Below the pieces are notes generated by a model. That model searched no databases, was not told where the DNA came from, and was given only the letters and a program-made list of their open reading frames with translations. From Aegilops tauschii subsp. strangulata (taxonomy: Eukaryota; Streptophyta; Magnoliopsida; Poales; Poaceae), in assembly GCF_002575655.3 (NCBI RefSeq), contig NC_053035.3, positions 506,198,601 to 506,262,600 on the forward strand: 64,000 nt of DNA, written 5' to 3'. The translations under genes were made by a program, and so were the position numbers. Every line of letters begins with the position of its first letter. Positions within the stretch are counted from its first letter, which is position 1. Positions 13,022-24,741 of the stretch are shown here, piece after piece.

Positions 13022-13494
13022 TGATGGTGTCCTGGACTAGGGGGTACTCACCACATTGTCTCCCGACTAGGTGGATCGGGCCGAGGACCCCCATGGCGGT
13101 TCACCCATGGGCCACTTCGGGCAGCCCATGCCGCATACAAGGAGTATTCCACAAGATTTGGTGATCAAGACGAGGACTCCTCTCCACCAACGTATTCGGC
13201 TAGGACTCTTGTTATCCTAGGCCTCTGGTACATTATATAAGCCAAAGCCAGGCTAGTCGATAGATCATTATGGCATTACTCATCATACCTCTAGGGTTTA
13301 GACCACAACAAATGATCTCGAGGTAGATCAACTCTGTAATCATACACATCGAATACAATCAAAAGCAGCATGTAGGGTATTATCTCTTCGAGAGAGCCCG
13401 AAGCTGTGTAAAATCCCATGTACATGTTACCATTGATCCTAAGACACGCAACTTGGGACCCCCTACCCGAGATCTGAGGGTTTTGACACCGACA
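13022..13494 (+). repeat. 3' LTR, complete (473 bp)
   Basis: It begins TGATGGTGTCC and ends ACCGACA, follows a polypurine tract, and matches 7858-8313. It includes a TATA-like acattatataagcc (about 13230) that would act as the LTR promoter. Confidence 0.85.
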
Positions 13495-13948
13495 CGGGGT
13501 GTTTGAGGAAATGACGCGGGTACTGAAAATTTTACTACGCGGGAGTCAAACGCGGGAGTGAAATGCCGGGCTATTGAAAATTTTGATGATAGTGCATCAC
13601 ACACGGTCCGGAGATAACAACCGTGTGTTATGAAATAGAAAAACCCTCGAGGCGGGCAGATATTTTTAAGAGGGGGAGCCTCGTGGAGCCCAATGTACTG
13701 TGCGGATGTGTGCGTGACAGGTGCACCAGCGTGGCATACAATTAGTGTGAGTGAACCGTGTCTGTTGCATCATCCGACTTGTCTAATGTTCATAAATTTG
13801 GCAAAAAATGACGCGGGAGAGGGTCAGAACACGAACAGACTTGCATGTGGACCAAATTTATATATCAAAAGGGTGGTTTGATTTTCAAATACCAAATGCA
13901 ACTTCGATGTGGCACCTCTCTCGCAAAGCGCACGGTATTGCTTGCCCC
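13495..13948. other. Spacer with a diverged repeat copy
   Basis: No gene is seen. The part 13680-13930 includes tgcaacttcgatgtggcacc and looks like a diverged copy of the about 350-bp repeat found at 15010-16640. Motifs cacacggt and aaccgtgtg (about 13600) resemble subterminal motifs of the CACTA end at 46.3-46.96 kb. Confidence 0.4.
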
Positions 13949-14933
13949 CACCCCCCTCGTGTCGGCACGAAGGGAATCCTAAGCTATGAATGCATGCGCC
14001 CTCCCCCCCAACCGAGGTTCACCTAGCAAAGTGCGAAGTAGCTAGCAGCCCCCTCCTCCCTCGTGTCGGCACGAAGGGAATCCTGAGCTATGAATGCATG
14101 CCCCCCCAACCGAGGTTCATTCACCTAGCAAAGAGCGAAGTAGCTAGCAGCCCCCCTCCCTCGTGTCGGCATGAAGGGAATCCTAAGGTATGAATGCATG
14201 CCCCCCAATCGAGGTTCACCCTACCAAAGTGCGAAGTAGCTAGCAGCCCCCCTCCCTCGTGTCGGCACGAAGGGAATCCTAAGCTATGAATGTATGGCCC
14301 CCCAACCGAGGTTCACCCTAGCAAAGTGCGATGTAGCTAGCAACCCCGCCTCCCTCGTGTCGGCACGAAGGGAATCCTAAGCTATGAATGCATGCCCCCC
14401 CAACCGAGGTTCACCTAGCAAAGTGCAAAGTAGCTAGCAGCCCCCTCCCTCGTGTTGGCACGAAGGGATTCCTAAGTTATATATGAATGCATGCCCCCCC
14501 AACCGAGGTTCACCTAGCAAAGTGCGAAGTAGCTAACAGGCCCCTCCCTCGTGTCGGCACGAAGGGAATCCTAAGCTATGAATGCATGCCCTCCCCCCAA
14601 CCGAGGTTCACCCTAGCAAAGTGCGAAGTCGCTAGTAGCCACCCCTCCATCGTGTCAGCACGAAGGGAATCCTAAGCCATGAATGCATGCCCCCCAACCA
14701 AGGTTCACCTAGCAAAGTGTGAAGTAGCTAGCAGCCGCCCCTCGTGTTGGCACGAAGGGAATCCTAAGCTATGAATGCATGCCCCCTCCCCCCAACCGAG
14801 GTTCACCTAGCAAAGTGCGAAGTAGGTAGCAGCCGCCCACCCCCTCGTGTCGCCACGAAGGGAATCCTAAGCTATGAATGCATGCCCCCCCAACCGAGGT
14901 TCACCTAGCAAAGTGCGAAGTAGCAACCCCCCC
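13949..14933. repeat. Tandem array, about 99-bp unit, 10 copies
   Basis: Ten copies of a unit are set head to tail. Each has tcgtgtcggcacgaaggg, aatcctaagctatgaatg, a C-run, aaccgaggttcacc and tagcaaagtgcgaagtag. The landmark tcgtgt falls near 13957, 14058, 14161, 14258, 14357, 14451, 14547, 14649, 14741 and 14845. Most length variation comes from the C-run. Short ORFs starting MHAPPTEVHLAKCEV are read through the repeat and are not genes. Confidence 0.95.
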
Positions 14934-15009
14934 TCACACACACACTTTCAGTCGGCGGGCCAGAGAGGCATATATCTCACCAAGATGGATCGTAAAATGG
15001 ACCAAGAAT

Positions 15010-16640
15010 AATCCACCTTGGTCGTACAACCTCTCTCTTGTTGTTGGTCAAAGTGATGGCCGTCCATGCGACCCCGGAGATGGGCTAGCTCGCCAATAAT
15101 CACGCAAGTAGCTAGTCCTGAAGACAACCACTGCATGCGTGTGGCCCAAACATATGTATGGAGAGGTGTGTTTTTGAGTAACAATGGAACAACTTTGATG
15201 TGGCACCGTGATTTCGAACTAGAAATACCCACACTGAGTGAGGGTTAGGTTGACGATGCATATGTATGTTACACCACACTTCAAGCCAACGACGGGGATT
15301 CATGCATGCATGCGTGCATAGTATATGCGCTCAAACTTAATTAGGTCTGAATCTCACCATGACCTATACTACGATAACACGAACCAAATGAGGAATCCGC
15401 CATGGTAACCTATCTTGTTGCTGGTCAAGGTGATTATGGATGTCCACACGGGCCCACGAATATATAGGCTTGTTGCCGATAACCACGTGAGGGAGTGTAT
15501 CGTTCGAAGGCAACCACTACATGAATATGTATGGAGGTGATGCGTGCATGCATGTTTAAATACACAACATTGATGTGGCGTGTGTGTAAAAAATCGTACA
15601 CTAGCTCCCCATACAGAGCGAGATCGGTTCATGATGTGTTGTTGTACTAGCCACTTCGACTCGATGGGAGGGATTCATGCGTACACATGCATGTGTGTGT
15701 GCTCAAACTGTATCATGCATGTCATCCCAGAGCAAAAATAATAATCCCATCCTAAGTCAAATTAATCTCTCTTATTGTCAGGCAAAAAGTAGTGATGGAC
15801 CAAGCGGGCCCACAGATGGAAAGCATCGATATCGCTGATAACCGCTTAAGTGGGTGTGAGAGGACAACCACCACCACTTTGCATGTGGGCCAAACATATA
15901 TATGTTGAATACCCAAAATGCACAACTTTGATGTGCCACATGCCTCAAAAACTGTAAACCATGCACCCACACAGAGTGAGGTTCATATCAAGCATACTAC
16001 ATATGATGGTCCCCTTCCCCCCTCTTCACCGCATACTATATGCTCCTGCCGTAACATATGTACAACCCAAAAGAATCCTCATCGATGGTGAAATTAATTA
16101 ACCTCTCCCGATGTAGGTCAAAGTGATGCATGCATGCATCGACGATGGCCTTGTGGGCCCACAGATGGAAGCGTCACATGTGAGTGTCCTAGCTAGGATA
16201 TGCATGTGGCGCAAAAAGGTGTTGTGTGATGTTTGAATAACCAATTTCACAATTTTGATGTGGCATGTGCCTCGGTAACCAAAAAGTCCCGACACTGAGT
16301 GAGGTGTACTTGTTCACGGACGCGTACGTATAGTATATATGCTAGTCCCCTCCCACCTCTTCGACGCGTACTATATAACACCATAACACAAACAAAAAAG
16401 ATTCTACCTTGCTGGTCAAATTAACCTCACTGCCGGCTGTTCGTCAAAGTGATGGATGACGACCTCGCGGGCCCACAAAAAGCGTCACACGCGAGTATCG
16501 AGTGTCGTGTAGGACAACCATCGACTACATGTGGCCAAAACATTTATGTATGAAAGGGTTGTGTAATGTTTTAAATAACGATTACACAACTCTGATGTGG
16601 CACCGGCCTGCCTAACAAAACGGCCAACCCACATGGTGGC
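15010..16640. repeat. Diverged tandem repeats, about 350-bp unit, 5 copies
   Basis: Five diverged copies are recognised from the order ggtcaaagtgatgg, then gggcccac, aggacaaccac, catgtggcccaaaca, acaactttgatgtggcac, cactgagtgagg. The first landmark lies near 15045, 15423, 15777, 16116 and 16442, so spacing shrinks from 378 to 326. A sixth degenerate copy may lie at 13680-13930. No coding potential is seen. Confidence 0.8.
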
Positions 16641-17264
16641 TCACAACTCGTAGTGTACTGCGAGCCACCCGCCACCCCCAGACGCACACTCTCACACACA
16701 CACCGTGAATCCACTGCAACTATGAAGCATGTTAAGTTAATTATCCCGCGTTGAACATACATGTTACCAAAGGAGGGATGTTTTAATTTCAAAAAAATCA
16801 CAGAGATCATTAAGACGTTTTAGTACATTGATTGATTGATTGATTTTCTACGGGTATAATGTGCAAAAATCAAATTTGAGCTACATGCACACGTGACAGT
16901 GCACCTAAATGGATTGCAAAAACACATGTGTCTCACTGGGTGCATGTGTTACTCCCCGTGCAACAAATTTAAAACATTGAGAATCTTGATTTTTAAATTC
17001 TAGTACATCCAAAACTTACTTGAAGTTCTTGAAACTTATAGTGTTCTCATATGGACACCAATACAAAGTGGCATTGTACTTTTTGTCAAATTTGAGACCA
17101 GTTTTGATGTAATCTTTATCTAGTTACAAACGGGAGATTATTAATAATTGGGAACCAATATCCCAAACGGATTGTTTATTCGAACCGTGAGTGTTAGACC
17201 AACAATGGATACGTGCCATGCTTCGGTTAAGCAATAAAGCGGCATCATTAATCATCCAAATAGA
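16641..17264. other. Spacer, nothing recognised
   Basis: AT-rich DNA with a (gatt)n stretch at about 16828-16842. Nothing in it supports a gene or an element end. Confidence 0.4.
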
Positions 17265-17520
17265 AAAACAATATACGTGCCGCCGCGTGACCCGTGTGGC
17301 GTGCGAGCAGGCATGAGTTGACAGGACGCATGCGAGCAGTCCGCCGTGCAGGCAGACGGGGAGGCGTGCGTGCAGGTGTGTGAATTGGTGGAGGCGTGCT
17401 CGCTGCACAGTGTCATCGGGAGGCGTGCGAGTAGCTGTGTGAAACTTTGGTAGGCATGCAAGCAGTCCGGTGCGCAGGCTCACTGGGAGGCGAGCCATCG
17501 GTTTGACCGCCACCCGCCTC
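17265..17520. repeat. GC-rich minisatellite-like stretch
   Basis: The motif gggaggcgtgcg with gtgtgtgaa and agcagtccg is repeated several times with changes (for example about 17358, 17419, 17487). Overlapping ORFs on the minus strand with repeated ACLP/ACMP patterns come from this repeat. It lies directly upstream of the XS-finger gene. Confidence 0.5.
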
Positions 17521-17657
17521 TCTCCCACAACTCCCACTACTCCATATTAATGGTGCGCCCGAGCGGCCGTACCCCCCATCCTCGCTACACACACACAATC
17601 CTCTCTCTCTCTGCTTGCATCCTCGATGCCGCTCTCAGTCCTCAAAGCCGTCAGTGT

Positions 17658-18646
17658 ATGAGGATGCCGCCAAAGTGCCCCATCGGAGGGAGTGGCGATG
17701 CCGGGGCTGCTAAAGCACCGGAGCATGACGTGGAGATGGAGACAGAGGTTGCCGTCACCGCCGGCGAGTTATCGCTGCACCCTGACGTCGTCGAGCTTCC
17801 ATAGCCGGAGGCGGAGTTCCACACCGACTCTGATGACCACTCTGGCGACGATTCCGATGACCACTCCGGCGACGACTCCGACAACGACGGGCAGCTGGTT
17901 AGTCATTTATACCCATTTATGTGTCAAATAGATCATAGTGTTTCTCTGGTTACTCATGCCTCCCCCTTTTTGGAATAGAAATCCTATGGTTATGTTCTCC
18001 CAATCCATGAAATCTGAGTAAGTTTCGTTAGATCTGTGTAGTGTATTGATTATTTGAATGGTACAGGTGATAAGTGATTAGTTGTTTCATTTGTGCAAAT
18101 GATTTCTGCTAGTAATCCGACTAGGATTAGTGTTCGTGCTAATAATTCCTAGCCAGGGCTTGACAATTGATTTTGAATGACCTACATATGTTTGTGCCAT
18201 TATTTTCTTCAAGATTTGTCTATACATAGACGAGTGTGCTTAAAAATCAAACCATAATCTCTGGATATGTATAAATAAATAGCCATAAGTTCCTAATCCT
18301 ACTTCACGGCATGTAATCATTGATTTGATGCCAAATTTGTTTTACTATTTGTATAGGTGCTGTCTGACGATGTGGACAGCGAGGATGAAGATAGCCAGAG
18401 GAGGTACAAGAGGCAAATCTTGAGGGAGCTTTATGCGGGAATGCATAACAGGCGTATTAGGACCTGGAACGGCGGTATGGATGCCCATTTTGCAACCAAA
18501 AGCTTCATGACACGTATCTAGGTGTTCTAGCGCATGCAAGAGGACGAGCCGTTGGCTCCTTCAAGCAGAAGTATTCTCGCAGGGTGGCGCATGACGCGTA
18601 CGCCGAGTACCCGGAGAAGCTTCAGGATCGTGGCGGCCGCATGTGA
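17658..18646 (+). pseudogene. XS-type zinc-finger protein gene, broken
   Basis: Two exons, 17658-17897 and 18357-18646, join in phase across an intron with donor GTTAGT and a TAG acceptor. Exon 1 encodes an acidic, low-complexity N-terminus with repeated SDDHSGDDSDDHSGDD. Exon 2 starts VLSDDVDSEDED, then a basic stretch (RRYKRQILREL). After a 1-base frame change near 18475-18480 it gives YGCPFCNQKL, a LAHARG with its His, and a later VAHDAYAEY. This C-x2-C...H...H layout fits the zf-XS finger that accompanies XS domains in SGS3-like plant RNA-silencing proteins. No XS domain follows, and the frame ends at TGA 18644. A TAG at 17802 interrupts exon 1 where a Gln codon would fit. The start was chosen as the first ATG leading to the MPPK stretch. 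The function of such one-finger proteins is unknown. Confidence 0.6.
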
Positions 18647-19222
18647 GATGAGATGTGGGATGGATCGAACTATGTACGCTTGAGTATGCTTAATGATGGT
18701 TGAACTATGTACTTATGGTTGAACTATGCTTATGTACGTGTACGTTTATTATCTATGTCTGAGTATGTTAAATATTTCGCCAAATTTTGGTAAAAATTAC
18801 AACGAGGGACCAATAAACCAGGATGGAGGTAGTACATCAATCACACACGGTTCACTCTAGCAAACCGTCGGCCCCAAAATTCTTTGTGGGACAGAAAACC
18901 CTCACCACTCAATTCAAAAAAGAAAACCCTCACCATCCCCACATCACAAAAACCCTCACCCCGCCCGCCATCCCGTCGGCCCTCCGGTACGTTCCCCATT
19001 CACACCTGCACAAGCTCCTCCGCGTCTATGCCATGGCACCGCCTATCGCGGCAGTAAACACTTAGCTCGACGCCTGCCGCCGCCGCCAGGCTGCCGGCAA
19101 AGCCCATCGCATTTCGCCACTTACGCTTGCCGCCGCCTATCGCCATCGACTTTCTCGACGCTGCTCGCGGTCGACCCAGCTCCGCCTAGTTTGGGAATCT
19201 GCCGTACTGAGGGTTCTTTCTC
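18647..19222. other. 3' flank of XS-finger gene and 5' flank of the B3/F-box gene
   Basis: 18650-18790 is AT-rich and fits a 3' untranslated region. 18880-19222 is C-rich with repeated aaaccctcacc and leads to the first ATG of the next gene, so it is probably its 5' leader. No clear TATA box was found. Confidence 0.4.
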
Positions 19223-21083
19223 ATGGACGACAAGGTAACTAATTTAATGAGATATTATCTCATCTCTTGTCCCAGTTCATCTGCCTCCTTTAATCACCCG
19301 GTGGAAATCACCGTGAATTCATTTTTATTCGAGCTGATTTGAGGGTTTTCTTTCATTCATAGAATGTACAGTGCACCGACACTTCAGGACTTTGCGACCG
19401 CCGCCAGAGATTCTCCGTACCAGATAACTTGAGGACACGCGCGGTATGTTCAATCTCACCCTAAATCGGTTGGCATGACCTACTTTCCTGAACATATTCT
19501 AAATATTGCTACATTTGGATAAAAGGTGCCACATGCACCATATACGTCTAAGGGGATTTCCCCCCTCTTCTTTCTATATTAGGCAAATTAATGATGTATT
19601 GTTCTTTCGATTACTCTCATTTTTCCATGACATCATGTTTACCCTATCTGTTTAATTATAGACTTTTGTCCTTCGATTTAAACTGATGTACAGTTCTTTC
19701 AATTTGGGCCCATATTTGCATGTTACCATATTTTCTTTAACAATCCTACCATTTTCTGCAGCACATCCCTCGCTATGCAACAGATTACGTAGTGTACAAT
19801 TTTTCCCTTTACATAGATCAAGGCTCCACGGATGTCATACTACACACAAACCATGGATTTACAATCGTTGCTACTGTAAGACTTGATGAATGTGGTGAAT
19901 CCTATTTTGGCACTGGCTTTTGGAATGAAGTCGCAAAGTTTTATGTACTAAAAGCTGGCACTAAAATTGCACTGCACATAAAAGGGCCTGGTCATGAGAT
20001 ATATGCTAATTTCCCTGACAAAATCATCCGTCCAGACTTTGTTCGAAGTAAGTTTTCTTTTCAACTATCTGCATATGTTGACTTACTCAGCAATGTTAAA
20101 TGAATTGTGAAGTATTTAAGCAACCAATTGTTATTCCCTTTTCTTACTATATTCCTAGCTAATAACTTCTAGTTACCAATACACTTTTCTATTGCCCTGT
20201 TTTAACTAAATATTCCGTGTACTCCCATTTCTATCAGAAAGCGCCGCTGACAAGGAGACTCCGGAGGTGGAGAACGGGGCTGCCAACAAGCGGAGGCGGG
20301 GCGAGCTAGAACCGCAAGCGACTCCAGCAGGCCTAGACTTAATCAGCAGCCCCCCGATGATATGCCGAGAGTCATCATCTCCCTCCTCCCAATCAAATAT
20401 GGGGCGCGGACAACCCTCCTTTCCTGGTGGTGGTGCCCCCTATGGAACTCCATCCCTCTCGACCTCATCGACACCCACGAACTCTGCCATGGCTATCGCA
20501 AAAGCTTGGATGCGTTCTCCAAGATCCTCGGCAGTCACCTTGGCCCAACCAAAGGCCTTAGAATGGGCAAGTTCCGTTCCAACGGCAAGGACCGAGCCAA
20601 GCTTGACGACTGGTTCCGATCCCCCGCCCTAGATCTGCTCGAGGAGCTCACTTTTGATGATGGGCATATGCGGTCGCTGCCAACATCCGCACTCCGCCTC
20701 GCGCCCACGCTGCACATCTACAACGACTGAAGCACCTCGAGCTCGTCGCCATCTGCCTCTCATAGGGTGACATGGAGCGCCTGCTCCGTGGCTGTACTGC
20801 ACTCGAGTACCTTCATCTTCAGGCGATCAATGGGTTGAGTACCTTCCACATCACCTCCATGACTCTCCGGACTATTTATGTGTGTTGCTGGTGCGATAGG
20901 AAGACATCACAAGATGTGTACCACGGTATGGTCATCCTGGACACACCTACACTTGAGAGATTACTTGTAGTTGATCAAGAAGGTCCAACAAGCATCAATG
21001 TCATTTCTGCGCCGAAATTGACAGTGGTGGGCTACTCGTCTAACAAATACTCCGAACTTGTTATTGGATCCAGACCCATTCAG
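19223..21083 (+). pseudogene. B3-like plus F-box/LRR gene, 5' part
   Basis: Four exons are readable: 19223-19234 (MDDK), 19363-19443, 19762-20047 and 20238-21083, with GT-AG introns that keep phase. Exon 3 encodes a B3-like DNA-binding fold (HGFTIVATVRLDE, YFGTGFWNEV, KAGTKIALHIKG). Exon 4 begins with a basic linker (KRRRGEL, a likely nuclear signal) and continues into an F-box (DDMPRVIISLLPIKYG), then LRR-like sequence (LLEELTFDDGHMRSLP, ALEYLHLQ, LERLLVVD). F-box proteins recruit targets to SCF ubiquitin ligases. Breaks: one C is missing in the C-run at 20351-20355, shifting frame at the F-box. A segment between LAPTLHIYND (stop 20728) and LKHLELV is lost. A TAG follows near 20764. The rest of the gene lies at 43711-44631 beyond a 22.5-kb insertion in the intron starting 21084. 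Confidence 0.7.
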
Positions 21084-21097
21084 GTACAACAGCCTCC

Positions 21098-22483
21098 TGA
21101 TAACCCACAAGTATAGGGGATCGCAACAGTTTTCGAGGCTAGAGTATTCAACCCAAATTTATTGATTCGACACAAGGGGAGCCAAAGAATATTCTGAAGT
21201 ATTAGCAGTTGAGTTGTCAATTCAACCACACCTGGATAACTTAGTATCTGCAGCAAAGTATTTAGTAGCAAAGTAATCTGGGAGTAATGATAACAGTAGC
21301 AAAAGTAATATTTTTAGGTTTTGTAGTAATTGTAACAAAGGCAACCGGAAAGTAAATAAGCAGAGAACAGTATATGAAAAGCTCGTAGGCATTGGATCGG
21401 TGATGGAAAATTATGCCGGATGCGGTTCATCATGTAACAATCATAACATAGGGTGACACAGAACTAGCTCCAATTCATCAATGTAATGTAGGCATGTATT
21501 CCGAATATAGTCATACGTGCTTATGGAAAAGAACTTGCATGACATCTTTTGTCCTACCCTCCCGTGGCAGCGGGGTCCTAATGGAAACTAAGGGATATTA
21601 AGGCCTCCTTTTACTAGAGTACCGGAACAAAGCATTAGCACATAGTGAATACATGAACTCCTCAAACTATTGTCATCACCGGGAGTGGTCCCGATTATTG
21701 TCACTTCGGGGTTGCCGGATCATAACACATAGTAGGTGACTATAGACTTGCAAGATAGGATCAAGAACTCACATATATTCATGAAAACATAATAGGTTTA
21801 GAACTGAAATAATGGCACTCGGGCCCTAGTGACAAGCATTAAGCATAGAAAAGTCATAGCAACATCAATCTCAGAACATAGTGGATACTAGGGATCAAAC
21901 CCTAACAAAACTAACTCGATTACATGATAGATCTCATCCAACCCATCACCGTCCAGCAAGCCTACGATGGAATTACTCACGCACGGCGGTGAGCATCATG
22001 AAATTGGTGATGGAGGATGGTTGATGATGACGACGGCGACGAATCCCCCTCTCCGGAGCCCCGAACGGACTCCAGATCAGCCCTACCGAGAGGTTTTAGG
22101 GCTTGGCGGCGGCTCCGTATCGTAAAACGCGATGAATCCTTCTCTCTGATTTTCTTCTTCCCGAAAGTGAATATATGGAGTTGGAGTTGAGGTCGGTGGA
22201 GCGTCAGGGGGCCCACGAGGCAGGGGGCGCGCTCCCACCCTCGTGGACAGGGTGTGGGCCCCCTGACGTGGATTTTTCTTCCAGTATTTTTAATATTTTC
22301 CAAAAAGATGTTCCGTGGAGTTTCAGGTCATTCCGAGAACTTTTGTTTCTGCACATAAATAACACCATGGAAAGTCTGCTGAAAACAACGTTAGTTCGGG
22401 TTAGTTCCATTCAAATCATGCAAGTTAGAGTCCAAAACAAGGGCAAAAGTGTTTGGAAAAGTAGATACGACGGAGACGTATCA
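21098..22483 (-). repeat. 3' LTR of the Gypsy element
   Basis: It matches 42252-43637 over its full 1386 bp and abuts the CCTCC duplication on the left and the polypurine tract on the right. Confidence 0.95.
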
Positions 22484-22495
22484 ACTCCCCCAAGC
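22484..22495 (-). other. Polypurine tract
   Basis: The minus strand reads GCTTGGGGGAGT directly before the 3' LTR. This is where plus-strand DNA synthesis would be primed. A similar tract, actcccccaagctt, recurs at 24482-24495. Confidence 0.75.
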
Positions 22496-24741
22496 TTAAA
22501 CCTTTGCTTGTCCTCAAGCAATTCAGTTGATAAACTGAAAGTGATAAAGAAAAACTTTTACAAACTCTGTTTGCTCTTGTTGTTGTAAATATGTAAAGCC
22601 AGCATTAAAGTTTTCAGCAAAGATTATGACTAACCACATTCACAATAACTCTTAGGTCTCATGTTTACTCATATCAATGGCATAATCAACTAGCGAGCAA
22701 TAATAATAAATCTTGGGTGGCAACACTTTCTCAAAACAATCATAATATGATATAATAGGATGGTATCTCGCTAGCCCTTTCTGAGACCGCAAAACATAAA
22801 TGCAGAGCACCTTTAAAGATCAAGGACTGACTAGACATTGTAATTCATGGTAAAAGAGATCCAGTCATGGTCATACCCAATATAAATTAATTGTAATGGA
22901 TGCAAATGACAGCTGTGCTCTCCAGCTAGTGCTTTTTAATAAGAAGGTGATGACTCAACATGAAAGTAAATAGATAGGCCCTTCGCAGAGGGAAGCAGGG
23001 ATTTGTAGAGGTGCCAGAGCTCGATTTTGAAATAGAGATAAATAATATTTTGAGCGGTATACTTTCATTGTCAACATAACAACTAAGAGATGGCGATATC
23101 TTCCATGCTACACACATTATAGCCGGTTCCCAAACAGAATGGTAAAGTTTATACTCCCCCTCCACCAACAAGCATCAATCCATGGCTTGCTCGAAACAAT
23201 GAGTGCCTCCAACTAGCAACAGTCCCGGGGGAGTTTTGTTTGCAATTATTTTGATTTAGTTTGCATAAAGCATGGGATTGGGCATCCCGGAGACCAGCTA
23301 TTTTCTCGTGAATGAGGAGCGGAGTCCACTCTCTTGAGAATAACCCGCCTAGCATGGAAGATACGGACATCCCTAGTTGATACATGAGCATTCGAGCATA
23401 CAAAACAGAATTTCATTTGAAGGTTTAGAGTTTGGTACATACAAATTTACTTGGAACGGCAGGTAGATACCGCATATAGGAAGGTATAGTGGACTCATAT
23501 GGAATAACTTTGGGGTTTAAGGAATTGGATGCACAAGCAGTATTCCCGCTTAGTACAAGTGAAGGCTAGCAAAAGACTGGGGATCGACCAACTAGAGAGC
23601 GACAACAGTCATGAACATGCATTAAAATTAATAGACATTGAGTACGAGCATGAGTAGGATATAATCCACCATGAACATAAATTTCGTGAAGGCTATGTTG
23701 ATTTGTTTAAACTACATGTGTGAACATGTGCCAAGTCGAGTCACTTAAATCATTCAAAGGAGGATACCACCCCACTATACCACATCACAACCATTTTAAT
23801 AGCATGTTGGCACGCAAGGTAAACCATTATAACTCATAGCTAATCAAGCATGGCATGAGCAACTATAATCTCTAATTGTCATTGCAAACATGTTTATTCA
23901 TAATAGGCTGAATCAGGAACGATGAACTAATCATATTTACAAAAAAAAGAGAGGTCGAGTTCATACCAGCTCTTCTCATCTCAATCAGTCCATCATATAT
24001 CGTCATTATTGCCTTTCACTTGCACGACTGAACGACGTGAAAATAATAAGAGTGCACGTGCATTGGACTAAGATGGAATCTGCAAGCATTCAATAAATAG
24101 GAGAAGACAAGGCAATATGGGCTCTTGGTTAAATCAACAATAATGCATATAAGAGCCACTTCAACAATTTAATTATGATCTTCTCCTATTGACCCCCAAA
24201 GAAAAGAAATAAGACTATTTACACGGGAAAGCTCCCAACAAGCAAAAGAAGAACGTGAAATCTTTTTGGGTTTTCTTTTTAATTATTACTACTACAGCAA
24301 GAAAAGTAAACTAACTAACAGCTACACTAAATTTTTGGTTTTTTCTTAAGGTTTTTCAAACACACAAGAAGAAAGCAAGAAAAATGAAATAAACTAGCAT
24401 GGATATTACAGTGAAAGAGTATGAGCACCGACATCTAGCAATGAGTGTGTAAACATAAATGTAATGTCGGTGGGAAATACGTACTCCCCCAAGCTTAGGC
24501 TTTTGGCCTAAGTTGGTTTATTGCCACGGATGGCCTGGCGGATATCCGTAGTTGTAGCCGGGGTCGTACTGAGATGCAGCGGCTATTGCCTCTTGAGCTG
24601 CAGCGTGGCGGCGAGCTGCCTCCGCCCTCCTCTCGTACTCATCTGCGTCCTCTCTGGTAATAACATGTCTTCCTTTTGCCTGATAACCAAAGAAGGCAGG
24701 AGCAGGGAGAGTAATACGGACAGCACGACGTCTGTCAAAGA
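22496..24741. other. Untranslated interior of the Gypsy element
   Basis: This is the 3' interior part of the retrotransposon. It has no long or recognisable reading frame on either strand. Confidence 0.6.

Larger units (their letters stand above)
7858..13494 (+). mobile_element. Non-coding LTR retrotransposon
   Basis: Two near-identical direct repeats bound this element: 7858-8313 and 13022-13494. The right LTR starts TGATGGTGTCC and ends ACCGACA. A polypurine tract, cagggggctac (about 13011-13021), directly precedes it, giving plus orientation. The 4.7-kb interior has no gag, protease, integrase or reverse transcriptase frame that I can recognise, so it depends on another element. Motifs like gggggctactg recur (about 11950, 12050, 12330) and the interior has long diverged internal repeats (about 9190-10200). 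The left LTR lacks its first 17 bp. By eye the LTRs differ at about 9 sites in 456. Confidence 0.85.

Noticed and set aside
13949..14933. CRISPR-like array
   Set aside because: The whole unit repeats without unique spacers, and the genome is a plant nuclear genome; it is a tandem satellite.
22175..22588. ORF of 137 codons at the LTR edge, also present in part at 43422-43667
   Set aside because: It lies inside the LTR and is duplicated with it; no domain.
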